Source of the DNA: CAVSRC01 sp963798195
GTDB lineage: Bacteria; Pseudomonadota; Alphaproteobacteria; Rhizobiales; Kaistiaceae
Direction: 5' to 3'
Assembly: GCA_963798195.1 (NCBI GenBank)
Contig: CAWCSF010000010.1
Span: 1,178,001-1,242,000, forward strand
DNA: 64,000 bases
Of this stretch, positions 8,040-16,765 are shown in pieces (within the stretch, counting starts at the first letter, position 1; each line of letters begins with the position of its first letter). The notes under the pieces were generated by a model. It made no database searches, was not told where the DNA came from, and saw only the letters and a list, made by a program, of their open reading frames with translations. The position numbers were made by a program, and so were the translations under genes.

Positions 8040-8537
8040 ATGGCCAAGGAAAAGACTCTCGAAGACCTGTTCCACGATACGCTCAAGGACATCTATTACG
8101 CCGAGCGAAAGATCCTCAAGACGCTGCCGAAGATGAAACGCGCCGCCCAGAGCGACAAGCTCAAGGCCGCTTTCGAAAAGCACCAGCAACAGACGGAAGG
8201 TCAGATCGACCGTCTCGAACATGTGTTCGAACTGATGGGTAAGCCGGCGCGCGGCAAGACCTGCGATGCGATCGAAGGGATCATCGCCGAGGGCGAGGAA
8301 ATCATCGAGGAATTCAAGGGCACCCCTGCGCTCGATGCAGGCCTCATTTCGTCGGCCCAGGCTGTCGAGCACTACGAGATCACCCGCTACGGCACGCTGA
8401 AGCGCTGGGCGAAGGAACTCGGCATGCAGGAAGCCGCCAAGCTGTTTGACGAGACGCTTGCCGAGGAGTCGACCACCGATAAGGACCTCACCGCCCTCGC
8501 CGAGTTGTCCGTGAATCTGAAAGCAAAGGCCGCCTGA
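8040..8537 (+). CDS. DUF892 ferritin-like stress protein (YciE/YciF family)
   Basis: 165 aa, helical throughout. It opens MAKEKTLEDLFHDTLKDIYYAERKIL and contains repeated acidic-helix features (QAVEHYEITRYGTL, LDETLAEES) that place Glu and His residues where YciF-like ferritin-fold proteins coordinate a di-metal site. These proteins accumulate under osmotic, desiccation and oxidative stress; the biochemical role is not established. AAGGA precedes the start by about 8 nt. An EcfG-type promoter at 7964-7988 supports control by the general stress response. A GC hairpin follows the stop. Confidence 0.92.
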   Translation: MAKEKTLEDLFHDTLKDIYYAERKILKTLPKMKRAAQSDKLKAAFEKHQQQTEGQIDRLEHVFELMGKPARGKTCDAIEGIIAEGEEIIEEFKGTPALDAGLISSAQAVEHYEITRYGTLKRWAKELGMQEAAKLFDETLAEESTTDKDLTALAELSVNLKAKAA

Positions 8538-8550
8538 TCGCGGTCGCTCT

Positions 8551-8577
8551 GGGACGTCGGGCGCGGCCCGGCGTCCC
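8551..8577. terminator. GC-rich hairpin between convergent DUF892 gene and recJ
   Basis: GGGACG (8551-8556) pairs with CGTCCC (8572-8577), continued inside by CGGGC/GCCCG with one mismatch. It sits between two convergent stops but lacks a U-tract on either strand, so it may only help 3' end formation. Confidence 0.35.
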
Positions 8578-8578
8578 A

Positions 8579-10423
8579 CTATCCCCGCGTGGTTGGCTCC
8601 GCCGCATCGACGAGACGCAGGCTCGGTGTCCGGCGTCCCTGATAGGTGTCGACCGACAATGAGCCAGCGAGATGCAGCACGCGACCCCGAGCGGAAAGCA
8701 ACGCCTCCCCTAGTGGTGAGCCGGCGCCGCGAAAGGCGATCGCCTTGAGGCTGCCCCCGTCTGACGACGACAGGGTCAAACGGACATGCCCATTCCCGAC
8801 GGTGTCGGCGTAACTGACCGTATGCGAGGGAAAGACATAGAGGGGCTCGGGATGACCGGCGCCGAACGGGCCAGCTTTGTCGACCGCCTCGATCAGTTCC
8901 AGCGTCGCGCCACGGGCGCTGAGCGCTGCATCGACAGCGAGTCCGTGGCTTTCGGTCGTCGCCCAGACACGCGCCGCCAGCGTTTGCTGAAGAAAGGCCC
9001 GAAGTTCGCCCAGTTTCGCCTGCCCGATGGTGAGCCCGGCTGCCATGGCGTGCCCCCCGCCCTTCACCAGAATGCCGCGATCGACAGCCGTGCGGATCGC
9101 GAGCCCTAGATCGACGCCAACGACGGAACGCCCGGAGCCGCTGCCCACGCCGTTCGGGGTGAACGCGATGGCAATGGCCGGACGCTGATAACGATCCTTC
9201 AGCCGCGACGCGATGAGCCCGACCACGCCCGGATGCCAGCGCGGACTGGCCGTTACCAAAACGGCCGGCCCGTCGCCACTCCCGATCTCGGCATCCGCCT
9301 CAGCCATCGCCTCTTCGAGCATGGCTGCTTCCATGGCCTGTCGTTCCGTGTTCAGCCGATCGAGTTCCGCTGCGATTTTCCCGCACTCGGCGGGATCGTC
9401 GCTGGCAAGCAGCCGCGAACCGAGTGCCGCATCGCCGATGCGGCCACCGGCATTGATGCGCGGCCCGATCAGGAAACCCAGGTGATAGGGCGCAGCCGGC
9501 CCACCTAGCCGAGCGACGTCGGCCAGCGCCGCGATGCCGCGGTTGCCACGGCGCGCAAGAGTCAGCAGCCCTTTCGAAACGAAGGCGCGATTCAATCCCA
9601 GCAGGGGAACAACGTCGCAGACGGTGCCCAATGCGACCAGATCCAGCCATTGCAGGAGGTCCGGCTCTATCCTTCCCGTCGCGTACCATCCGCGAGCGCG
9701 CAACAGGCGGTTGACCGCGATCACGGTCATGAACGTCACGCCAACCGCTGCCAGATGCCCGAGGCCAGAGAGATCGTCCTGCCGGTTCGGATTCACGACC
9801 GCGATGGCGGGAGGCAGTTCGACGCCCAGTTCGTGGTGATCGACGACCACCACGTCGACGCCCAGTGTCTTCGCCTCGGCAAGCGCGTCGAAGCTGGTCG
9901 AACCACAATCGACAGTAACGATGAGCCGGGCGCCCCGCCCCGCGAGCGTCCGCATCGCCTCGACGTTCGGTCCATAGCCCTCGAAAAGCCGATCCGGAAT
10001 GTAGATGGTCGGATCGAGCCCCTGATGGCGCAGGAAGCGGGCCATGAGGGCGGCCGACGAAGCGCCGTCGACATCATAGTCGCCAAAGATGGCGATCCGC
10101 TCGCCAGCCATGACGGCGTCCGCGATGCGGGCCGCGGCCTTGTCCATGTCGGTCAGAACGGACGGGTCGGGCGTGAGCGTTTTCAGGGTCGGCGCCAGGA
10201 AGGCCGAAGCCTCGTCCACGCCAATGCCGCGGCCGGCGAGAACACGCGCAACCACATCGTGAACCTGATTGCGCTGCGCGATGGCGAGCGCCGCCGTCGT
10301 GCCGGGCGCATCGAGGCGCTCGATCCAGTGGCGGCCGGTAAGCGAGCGCTCGACGCCGAGAAAGGTGCGGTGAGCGCCCGGTGCCGCGGAACTTGCAGGA
10401 ATCAGGGAAGCGGCCTGTGCCAT
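8579..10423 (-). CDS. recJ: Single-stranded-DNA-specific 5'-3' exonuclease RecJ
   Basis: 614 aa, close to usual RecJ length. DHH-family motifs appear in order: FGDYDVDG (motif I, about residue 114), the central VVDHHE (motif III) and a C-terminal DHHA1 segment with KGGGHAMAAG. The oligonucleotide-binding extension follows. RecJ degrades 5' single-stranded ends during RecFOR recombination, mismatch repair and base-excision repair. The start ATG at 10423 has AAGGA upstream. It lies just downstream of the serine hydrolase and glpX on the same strand and may be cotranscribed with them. Confidence 0.95.
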   Translation of the reverse strand: MAQAASLIPASSAAPGAHRTFLGVERSLTGRHWIERLDAPGTTAALAIAQRNQVHDVVARVLAGRGIGVDEASAFLAPTLKTLTPDPSVLTDMDKAAARIADAVMAGERIAIFGDYDVDGASSAALMARFLRHQGLDPTIYIPDRLFEGYGPNVEAMRTLAGRGARLIVTVDCGSTSFDALAEAKTLGVDVVVVDHHELGVELPPAIAVVNPNRQDDLSGLGHLAAVGVTFMTVIAVNRLLRARGWYATGRIEPDLLQWLDLVALGTVCDVVPLLGLNRAFVSKGLLTLARRGNRGIAALADVARLGGPAAPYHLGFLIGPRINAGGRIGDAALGSRLLASDDPAECGKIAAELDRLNTERQAMEAAMLEEAMAEADAEIGSGDGPAVLVTASPRWHPGVVGLIASRLKDRYQRPAIAIAFTPNGVGSGSGRSVVGVDLGLAIRTAVDRGILVKGGGHAMAAGLTIGQAKLGELRAFLQQTLAARVWATTESHGLAVDAALSARGATLELIEAVDKAGPFGAGHPEPLYVFPSHTVSYADTVGNGHVRLTLSSSDGGSLKAIAFRGAGSPLGEALLSARGRVLHLAGSLSVDTYQGRRTPSLRLVDAAEPTTRG

Positions 10424-10465
10424 GCGTCCTTCATAGCGCGCATGGCACCGCGTGTCCGCTACCGG

Positions 10466-11698
10466 TCAGGCGTAGGACTCGGTCATCGCCCCATATGTGA
10501 TCTGGCGAAGCGCCCGGCGCAGCGGAAAGCGCGTCGGATGGTTCAGCACTTGCGTCATGAAGACGACAGCGAGGTCTTCGACCGGATCGATCCAGAAGTA
10601 GGTCGAAGCCGCGCCGCTCCACGAATACTCGCCAATGCTGCCCGGCATCATGCTCTTCGCCACGTCGGTCTTCACCGCACAGGCTAGGGAGTAGCCATAA
10701 CCGCCATGCCCCTCCGGTGCGCCGAAACTGAAGGTGGTCATGTCCACCATGCTCTTGCCTTCCGGCAGTAGGTTCATGCTGAACATCGCCACCGATTTCG
10801 GGCTGAGGATCTGCACGCCCTCGAGCGAGCCGCCATTGAGCATCATGCGGCAGAAGCGCATGTAGTCGTGCGCCGTCGACACCAGCCCGCCGCCGCCGGA
10901 TTCGACCTTGGGCGGCTTGGTATAGGTGCCACTCTGCGCGTCGTCCTGCAGTGACAGCGTTCCGTCTGGCGCCGCGTCGTAGCACGAGGCGAAGCGGTCC
11001 CTCTTCTCCGGCGGACACCAGAACGCGGTATCGGTCATGCCGAGCGGTCCGAAGATGCGTTTCTGCAGGAAACTGCCGAAGGACTCGCCGGAGGCCTTCT
11101 CGACGAGATAGCCCATGACATCGATGGCAACCGAATAATTCCAGGCGTCGCCCGGCGAGAACGTCAGCGGCAGGCCGGCGAGTTGCTCCATCATCGCCGC
11201 GAGACCGCCCTCGGTCGCCTTGTTGTTGACGCCGATCTCGCGATAGGCCGCCTCGACCTGGCCGCGTTCGGCCGAAGCGTAAGTCAGGCCGGACGTGTGG
11301 GTGCAGAGGTCGATGACCCGCATCGGGCGCTTCGTGGCGACCGTCTTGAAGCGGCCAAGCGCGCCGCTCTCATAAACGCGCATGCCCTTCCACGATGGAA
11401 TCCAGTTCTCGACCTCGTCGGCGAGGCTGAGCCGCCCCTCCTCGACCAGCATCATCAGCGCCACGGCGGTGATCGGCTTCGACATGGAATAGATGCGGAA
11501 GATCGCGTCCTCGCGCATCGCCTTGCCGCGCTCCATGTCGATCTGGCCGGTCATGCTGCTGTAGGCAAGTTCGCCCCTGCGCCACACCTGGGTCAGCGTC
11601 CCCGGCACCAGGCGCCGGTCGACATAGTCGGTCTGGTGTTGACGGCCAATGCGCTCAAGCCGGGTCAGCGAGAGCCCGGCGCGATCCGTTCCCGACAT
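10466..11698 (-). CDS. Serine hydrolase, beta-lactamase (class C)/EstB-like fold
   Basis: 410 aa. The SxxK motif is SMSK (about residue 70), the second motif is YSV (about residue 180), and a C-terminal HGGYGYSLA segment stands where the KTG-like motif occurs. No signal peptide is apparent, so it is probably cytosolic and more likely an esterase or peptidase than a secreted beta-lactamase. It lies between glpX and recJ with short gaps (36 and 42 bp), an insertion into an otherwise common gene order. Substrate unknown. Confidence 0.88.
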   Translation of the reverse strand: MSGTDRAGLSLTRLERIGRQHQTDYVDRRLVPGTLTQVWRRGELAYSSMTGQIDMERGKAMREDAIFRIYSMSKPITAVALMMLVEEGRLSLADEVENWIPSWKGMRVYESGALGRFKTVATKRPMRVIDLCTHTSGLTYASAERGQVEAAYREIGVNNKATEGGLAAMMEQLAGLPLTFSPGDAWNYSVAIDVMGYLVEKASGESFGSFLQKRIFGPLGMTDTAFWCPPEKRDRFASCYDAAPDGTLSLQDDAQSGTYTKPPKVESGGGGLVSTAHDYMRFCRMMLNGGSLEGVQILSPKSVAMFSMNLLPEGKSMVDMTTFSFGAPEGHGGYGYSLACAVKTDVAKSMMPGSIGEYSWSGAASTYFWIDPVEDLAVVFMTQVLNHPTRFPLRRALRQITYGAMTESYA

Positions 11699-11734
11699 GA
11701 ATTCCTCCCCTTCTTCTTTTGAATGCAGCGCGCT

Positions 11735-12748
11735 TTATTCGACGCCGGCGACGTCGTCGAACTTCTCAAGGTCCTGATGCTCGGCCTTGATCCAGCGCAC
11801 CGTACCAGACGATGACCGCATCACCACGGTGTGCGTGGTGATCGCGCGTTTGCCGAACTTGACGCCGGCAAGCAGGTTTCCGTCGGTAACCCCGGTCGCC
11901 GCGAACAGCACATCGCCACGCGCCATCTCGCTCATGTCGAACTTGTGGTTCACGTCCGCGACGCCCATGCGCTGGGCCCGTTCGCGCTGCTGGTCGGAAT
12001 TGATCACCAGCCGGCCCTGCATCTGGCCGCCGATGCACCGCAAGGCCGCCGCGGCGAGCACACCTTCCGGGGCGCCGCCGATGCCGAGATAGATGTCGAT
12101 GCCGGTCTGCTCCGGCTCGGTCACGTGGATGATGCCGGCAACATCCCCGTCGCCGATCAGCCGGATCGCGGCGCCGGTCGCCCGGATCTCCTCGACCAGC
12201 CGCGCATGGCGCGGGCGATCGAGCACACAGGCCGTCACCTCGTTCACCGGGACGCCCTTGGCCTCGGCAATGGCAAGGATGTTTTCGCGTGGCGAGCGGT
12301 CGAGGTCGACCACGCCCGGCTCGTAACCGGGGCCGATGGCAATCTTGTCCATGTAGACGTCGGGCGCGTTGAGCAGGCTGTCCTGCTCGGCGATGGCAAT
12401 CGTGGCGATGGCGTTCGGCAGGTTCTTGGCGGCGATCGTCGTGCCTTCCAGCGGGTCGAGCGCGATATCCACGCGCGCCCCGCGCTTGGTGCCGACCTCT
12501 TCGCCGATGAAGAGCATCGGCGCTTCGTCGCGCTCGCCTTCGCCGATCACCACGGTTCCGTGGATCGGCAGCCGGTTGAGTTCGCGCCGCATGGCATCGA
12601 CGGCGGCCTGGTCCGCTGCCATTTCGTCGCCCCGGCCGCGCAAACGCGCGGCAGCTACCGCAGCCCGCTCGGTCACCCGCACCAGTTCCAGCGTCAGGAT
12701 GCGGTCGAGTGCCGAGACGCCCCTGCCAAACCGGATTTCCTGGTTCAT
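11735..12748 (-). CDS. glpX: Class II fructose-1,6-bisphosphatase
   Basis: 337 aa. GlpX family signatures: VIGEGERDEAPMLFIGEEVG spans the metal-binding acidic cluster and IALDPLEGTT is the Asp-rich phosphatase motif. It hydrolyses fructose-1,6-bisphosphate to fructose-6-phosphate in gluconeogenesis and has also been implicated in sedoheptulose bisphosphate hydrolysis in some organisms. GGAGA precedes the ATG by 7 nt. It follows hom by 31 bp in an order (hom-glpX-recJ) recurrent in Hyphomicrobiales. Confidence 0.96.
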   Translation of the reverse strand: MNQEIRFGRGVSALDRILTLELVRVTERAAVAAARLRGRGDEMAADQAAVDAMRRELNRLPIHGTVVIGEGERDEAPMLFIGEEVGTKRGARVDIALDPLEGTTIAAKNLPNAIATIAIAEQDSLLNAPDVYMDKIAIGPGYEPGVVDLDRSPRENILAIAEAKGVPVNEVTACVLDRPRHARLVEEIRATGAAIRLIGDGDVAGIIHVTEPEQTGIDIYLGIGGAPEGVLAAAALRCIGGQMQGRLVINSDQQRERAQRMGVADVNHKFDMSEMARGDVLFAATGVTDGNLLAGVKFGKRAITTHTVVMRSSSGTVRWIKAEHQDLEKFDDVAGVE

Positions 12749-12779
12749 GACTGGTCTCCGCGCGCCGCTCCCGCCACCA

Positions 12780-14105
12780 TCAGGCGAGTGGCTCTATTCG
12801 TATCATCTGCGGTTCGCCGACAATATGACCATCCGCCAAAATACCGTCCAACGCCCGGCGAATGGCCGTTTCGGTGGTCTCGTAGGTAATCAGGATCACC
12901 GGCGCCGGGGCTTCCGGCGTGGGATGCTCGGGCGTGGCCGACCTGGGGGCACGGCGCCGCTGCACGATCGATTCCAGCGATATCCCGTCGGTCGCCATGC
13001 GCCCGGCGATGGCCGCGAAGGCGCCCGGCCGGTCATAGACCGACAGGCGGATATAGTAGCCGCCCTCGTGCAGCCGCATGCCGGCCTGCCGGTAGGGCTC
13101 GAGGCTCGAGGCCGGCCGGCCGAACGTTCCCACGATATCGCCGCGTGCGATGTCGGCGATGTCGCTCATCACCGACGACGCGGTCGCGTCCCCGCCGGCG
13201 CCCGGACCGGAGAGGACCAGTTGCCCGACGAAGTCGGCATCGACCGCCACCGCGTTGGTCACGCCGTCGATGCGCGCGATGGACGATGACTTCGGCACCA
13301 TGGTCGGATGCACACGCTGCTCGATGCCGCTGTCGGTGCGGCTGGCGACGGCGAGCAGCTTGATCCGGTAGCCGAGATCGTCGGCCGCCTGGATGTCGGC
13401 GGATGTGATCGACGAGATGCCCTCGACGTAGATCGACTCGGCGTCGATCTCCGTGCCGAAGGCGATTGCCGTCAGCAGCGCCAGCTTGTGCGCCGCGTCG
13501 TATCCCTCGATGTCGAAGGCCGGATCCGCCTCGGCATAGCCGAGGCTCTGCGCTGCCTTGAGGCACTCGGCAAACGAGAGCCCGTCCTGTTCCATCCGCG
13601 TCAGGATGTAGTTGCAGGTGCCGTTCAGGATGCCATAGACGCGGCTCACCGTGTTCCCGGCAAGCGCCTCGCGCAATGTCTTGATGATCGGGATGCCGCC
13701 GGCCGCCGCCGCCTCGAAATTGAGGCTGACGCCGTTGCTCTCGGCCGCACGCGCCAGTTCCAGCCCGTGCTTCGCCATCAGCGCCTTGTTTGCGGTGACG
13801 ACGTGCTTGCCTGCGTCGATTGCGGCGATGACGGACTCATGGGCAACCCCGCCCTCCCCGCCGATCAGCTCGACGAAGAGATCACTGTCTGGATGCCGCG
13901 CCAGCGCGATGGGATCGTCGAACCAGGTGTAGCGCGAAAGATCGACGCCCCGGTCCCTGGTCCGGCTCCGTGCCGAAACGGCGGTTATCGACAGCGGCCG
14001 GCCGGTCCGCACGGCAATATCGTTGCCGTGGCGCTCCAGCAGGCGCACCAGCGAAGTACCGACGTTTCCAAGCCCGGCGAGGCCGATGCGCAAGGGTGCG
14101 TTCAT
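12780..14105 (-). CDS. hom: Homoserine dehydrogenase
   Basis: 441 aa, the monofunctional form with a C-terminal ACT domain. The NAD(P) motif GLAGLGNVGTSL is at residues 8-19, then a catalytic domain (VTANKALMAKHG; GILNGTCNYIL; YAEADPAFDIEG) and a terminal ACT-like segment (YDRPGAFAAIAGRMA) expected to sense threonine. It reduces aspartate semialdehyde to homoserine for Thr and Met synthesis. The ATG at 14105 has GGGAA upstream; an open frame extends to 14276 but is not homologous-looking. Met biosynthesis continues with metY at 21356. Confidence 0.96.
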   Translation of the reverse strand: MNAPLRIGLAGLGNVGTSLVRLLERHGNDIAVRTGRPLSITAVSARSRTRDRGVDLSRYTWFDDPIALARHPDSDLFVELIGGEGGVAHESVIAAIDAGKHVVTANKALMAKHGLELARAAESNGVSLNFEAAAAGGIPIIKTLREALAGNTVSRVYGILNGTCNYILTRMEQDGLSFAECLKAAQSLGYAEADPAFDIEGYDAAHKLALLTAIAFGTEIDAESIYVEGISSITSADIQAADDLGYRIKLLAVASRTDSGIEQRVHPTMVPKSSSIARIDGVTNAVAVDADFVGQLVLSGPGAGGDATASSVMSDIADIARGDIVGTFGRPASSLEPYRQAGMRLHEGGYYIRLSVYDRPGAFAAIAGRMATDGISLESIVQRRRAPRSATPEHPTPEAPAPVILITYETTETAIRRALDGILADGHIVGEPQMIRIEPLA

Positions 14106-14125
14106 GGTCGTTCCCGGATGACAGG

Positions 14126-14146
14126 CGGGCGCATGAATAGCGCCCG
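14126..14146. repeat. Hairpin in the hom leader
   Basis: CGGGCGC (14126-14132) and GCGCCCG (14140-14146) form a perfect 7-bp stem with a 7-nt loop, 21 bp upstream of the hom start. There is no U-tract, so an RNA structure or a 3' end of the upstream membrane gene is possible. Confidence 0.35.
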
Positions 14147-14174
14147 AGGGCCGGCTTGGCGAGGGCCGGCTTTG
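14145..14174. repeat. Tandem 15-bp direct repeat, two copies
   Basis: CGAGGGCCGGCTTGG (14145-14159) is followed directly by CGAGGGCCGGCTTTG (14160-14174), 14 of 15 positions identical. It lies between the membrane-protein stop and the hom start and partly overlaps the leader hairpin. Confidence 0.5.
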
Positions 14175-14190
14175 AGGTTCCCCAACGTGG

Positions 14191-14730
14191 CTAGAATAGG
14201 CCCTTGATTGCCGCAATAAACCCCGGCAGGGCGGTCGCGCTCGTGTTGAGCAGCGCCGAACCGCCAAGCAGCGCAAAGAAGAAGATCGGCGCGGCCGCCA
14301 GTGTTGAGAGGAACATCATTGTTCGAAGTACCCACCGCCTGCGGGCGCTGATAGTCCGCGTCACGCCCGGCGCCGGCGGCGGCACGAATTTCATGAACTG
14401 AACAATTGTGATGCAGATCAGTGAGACCAGAAAGGCAAAGGCGGTCCAGGCCAAAGCGCCGCCGATCATCTGGACCGCGGAATCGCTCTTGCCATAGACG
14501 GCTCCGAGCCCGGTCAGGAGAGCCGCCACCAGCGCAATGCAGATCGTGATACCGCCGCCAAAGAAATGGATCGGAACGCGGTAGGGATCGCGGCTCGCCT
14601 CGGCGCTTGCGCGAACCGCCCTTTCCACCGCGCCGGCAATGACATTGTTGGCCGGCGACGCTTGTGGTGCCAGCGCATTCTGGATCGCCGTTTCCACAGT
14701 CGTCACGATCTGTGCTTCGTCCAGCGGCAT
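14191..14730 (-). CDS. Hypothetical membrane protein, three predicted helices
   Basis: 179 aa, not recognised. The N-terminal 50 residues are soluble and Ala/Glu-rich; three hydrophobic segments follow (GGGITICIALVAALLTGLG; MIGGALAWTAFAFLVSLICI; MMFLSTLAAAPIFFFALLGG). The ATG at 14730 was chosen over an upstream start because GGGGAG lies 8 nt before it. It sits between the aminotransferase and hom on the same strand and could be part of that transcription unit, but nothing links it functionally to amino-acid metabolism. Confidence 0.65.
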   Translation of the reverse strand: MPLDEAQIVTTVETAIQNALAPQASPANNVIAGAVERAVRASAEASRDPYRVPIHFFGGGITICIALVAALLTGLGAVYGKSDSAVQMIGGALAWTAFAFLVSLICITIVQFMKFVPPPAPGVTRTISARRRWVLRTMMFLSTLAAAPIFFFALLGGSALLNTSATALPGFIAAIKGLF

Positions 14731-14824
14731 GGTGGTGCTCCCCAGCTTCTCCAACTGGCACAACCATAGCACGCAAGCCGCCGAATACGCCGGCGCGCCG
14801 CAGTCAAGAACGATGAGACTTGGT

Positions 14825-16042
14825 CTACCGCGATGCCTTCAGCGACACGACGTTGTGCAGCGTCTTGTCGGCCGTCTCGAGGAAGCGGCGGACATTGCGT
14901 CCGGCCTGGCGGATGCGCTGCTCATTCTCGACCAGCGCGATGCGGACATAGTCGTCGCCGTGCTCACCAAAGCCGATGCCCGGCGCCACGGCCACGTCCG
15001 CCTTCTCGATCAGCAGCTTCGAGAACTCCAGCGAGCCCAGCGCACGGAACGCCTCCGGGATAGGCGCCCACGCGAACATCGAGGCGCTCGGGCTCGGGAT
15101 CGTCCAGCCGGCGCGTCCGAAGCTGTCCACCAGCGCGTCGCGCCGACCCTTGTAAGTCGCGCGCATCTCGTCGATGCAGTCCTGCGGGCCATTCAGGGCG
15201 GCCGTCGCCGCCACCTGGATCGGCGTAAACGCGCCGTAGTCCAGATACGACTTCACGCGACCGAGCGCCGACACCAGCCGCTCGTTGCCGACGGCGAATC
15301 CGACCCGCCAGCCCGCCATCGAGAACGTCTTCGACATGGAGGTGAATTCCAGCGCGATATCCATCGCGCCCGGCACCTGCAGGATCGAGGGCGGCGGGTT
15401 GTCGTCGAAATAGACCTCCGCATAGGCGAGATCGGACAGCACGATGAGGTCATGCCGGCGGGCGAAGCTGATGAGGTCGCGGTAGAAATCGAGGTCGGCG
15501 ACCTGCGCCGTCGGGTTGGACGGATAGCAGACAACCACTGCCAGCGGCTTCGGGATCGAATGGATCACGGCGCGTTCGAGCGCGTGGAAATAGTCGGCGT
15601 CAGCCGTCGAGGGCAGCGCGCGAATGACGCCGCCGGCCATCAGGAAGCCGAAGGCGTGAATGGGATAGCTCGGGTTCGGACAGAGCACGACATCGCCCGG
15701 CGCGGTAATCGCGTGGGCGATATTGGCGAAGCCCTCCTTCGAACCGATGGTCACGATGACCTGGCTGTTCGGATCGACCGTCACGCCGAACCGGCGAGCG
15801 TAATAGGCTGCCTGGGCGCGACGTAGTCCGTTGATGCCGCGCGAGGCGGAATAGCCGTGGGTGTCCTCGCGACGGGCGGTCTCGGCCAGCTTCTCGACGA
15901 TGTGTGGGGGCGTCGGCAAATCCGGGTTGCCCATGCCGAGATCGATGATGTCGGCGCCAGAAGCTCGGGCGCTCGCCTTCAGCCGGTTCACCTGCTCGAA
16001 GACATATGGCGGCAAGCGCCGCACCCGATAGAACTCCGACAT
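14825..16042 (-). CDS. Class I/II PLP aminotransferase (AlaC/DapL-like)
   Basis: 405 aa fold-type I aminotransferase. The PLP lysine is in SMSKTFSMAGWRVGF; the N-terminal motif DLGMGNPDLPTPPHI and CYPSNPTAQ (cofactor-contacting Asn) are typical of the branch called LL-diaminopimelate aminotransferase or alanine transaminase AlaC. The sequence alone does not separate these activities. Its position upstream of hom is conserved in relatives and suggests amino-acid biosynthesis. No residue of the active site appears missing. Confidence 0.92.
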   Translation of the reverse strand: MSEFYRVRRLPPYVFEQVNRLKASARASGADIIDLGMGNPDLPTPPHIVEKLAETARREDTHGYSASRGINGLRRAQAAYYARRFGVTVDPNSQVIVTIGSKEGFANIAHAITAPGDVVLCPNPSYPIHAFGFLMAGGVIRALPSTADADYFHALERAVIHSIPKPLAVVVCYPSNPTAQVADLDFYRDLISFARRHDLIVLSDLAYAEVYFDDNPPPSILQVPGAMDIALEFTSMSKTFSMAGWRVGFAVGNERLVSALGRVKSYLDYGAFTPIQVAATAALNGPQDCIDEMRATYKGRRDALVDSFGRAGWTIPSPSASMFAWAPIPEAFRALGSLEFSKLLIEKADVAVAPGIGFGEHGDDYVRIALVENEQRIRQAGRNVRRFLETADKTLHNVVSLKASR

Positions 16043-16101
16043 CGTCTTGCGTCCCGTCCCTCAGTGAAAATAACCCGCCCGCGTCCCACGGGCGGCGCTC
16101 T

Positions 16102-16644
16102 CTAGCATTCTCCGTCGCCGTTTGCACTCGCCAGGCGGTCAGCCGGCTTCAGCTTTTCCTTGGAGCAATCGGCGGAGTTTCTGGCCTTCGCAAGGCCGGC
16201 CCCCTGAGCCTTGGCGAGCGCCTCCAGCTCGGCAATCACCTTGGCCTTTTCTTCCGGCGTCAGAAGCTTGTTGCCTGAAGCGCTGGGAGGCGGCGCGCTG
16301 GTCACCGCCACCGCCGGAGGCAATGGCATCGCGGCTTGAGCGGGCGCCACGGGCGTCGGTTGTGCTGCCGTTCGGGGCTCGCCCGCTGGAACGGTCGTCT
16401 CCTCGACCATCACAGCCGGCCGTGCAACGCTCCCAACGCTTGCCGGTTCGCCGGCGGGCGGCGGCGCGAGCGCCATCGGAGCGCTGGCAGGAAGCGCCGA
16501 AGCCGAAGGATATCCGGAGAAGTCGCCCATGGACCGTGTGCACCCGGAAGCTGCCAGCCCCATGCCGACAGCCAATACGAACGCCAGGCTACGACTGCCC
16601 GTTGACCCGAGCCGCTGCCTGCCGCCTGGATGCTGCGCTTTCAT
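16102..16644 (-). CDS. Predicted Pro/Ala-rich lipoprotein of unknown function
   Basis: 180 aa. A signal sequence ends in a lipobox (GLAASGC, cysteine at about residue 35), followed by a long low-complexity Pro/Ala/Val linker and a short C-terminal helical region (LTPEEKAKVIAELEALAKAQ). Not recognised beyond that. The second in-frame ATG at 16644 gives a normal signal peptide; a longer start at 16665 is less likely. Divergent from phaC, sharing a ~120-bp intergenic region. Confidence 0.7.
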   Translation of the reverse strand: MKAQHPGGRQRLGSTGSRSLAFVLAVGMGLAASGCTRSMGDFSGYPSASALPASAPMALAPPPAGEPASVGSVARPAVMVEETTVPAGEPRTAAQPTPVAPAQAAMPLPPAVAVTSAPPPSASGNKLLTPEEKAKVIAELEALAKAQGAGLAKARNSADCSKEKLKPADRLASANGDGEC

Positions 16645-16765
16645 GGTGACTAAGTGGTTACCCAAGGCTGGTATTCCGTGAGCCAGTCTTTAACTAGCAT
16701 CGTATTATGACCAAAAAGCGGGCGGCAGCCCATGTGGCGCGGCAGCGCTTATCCGCGGACCGGTG

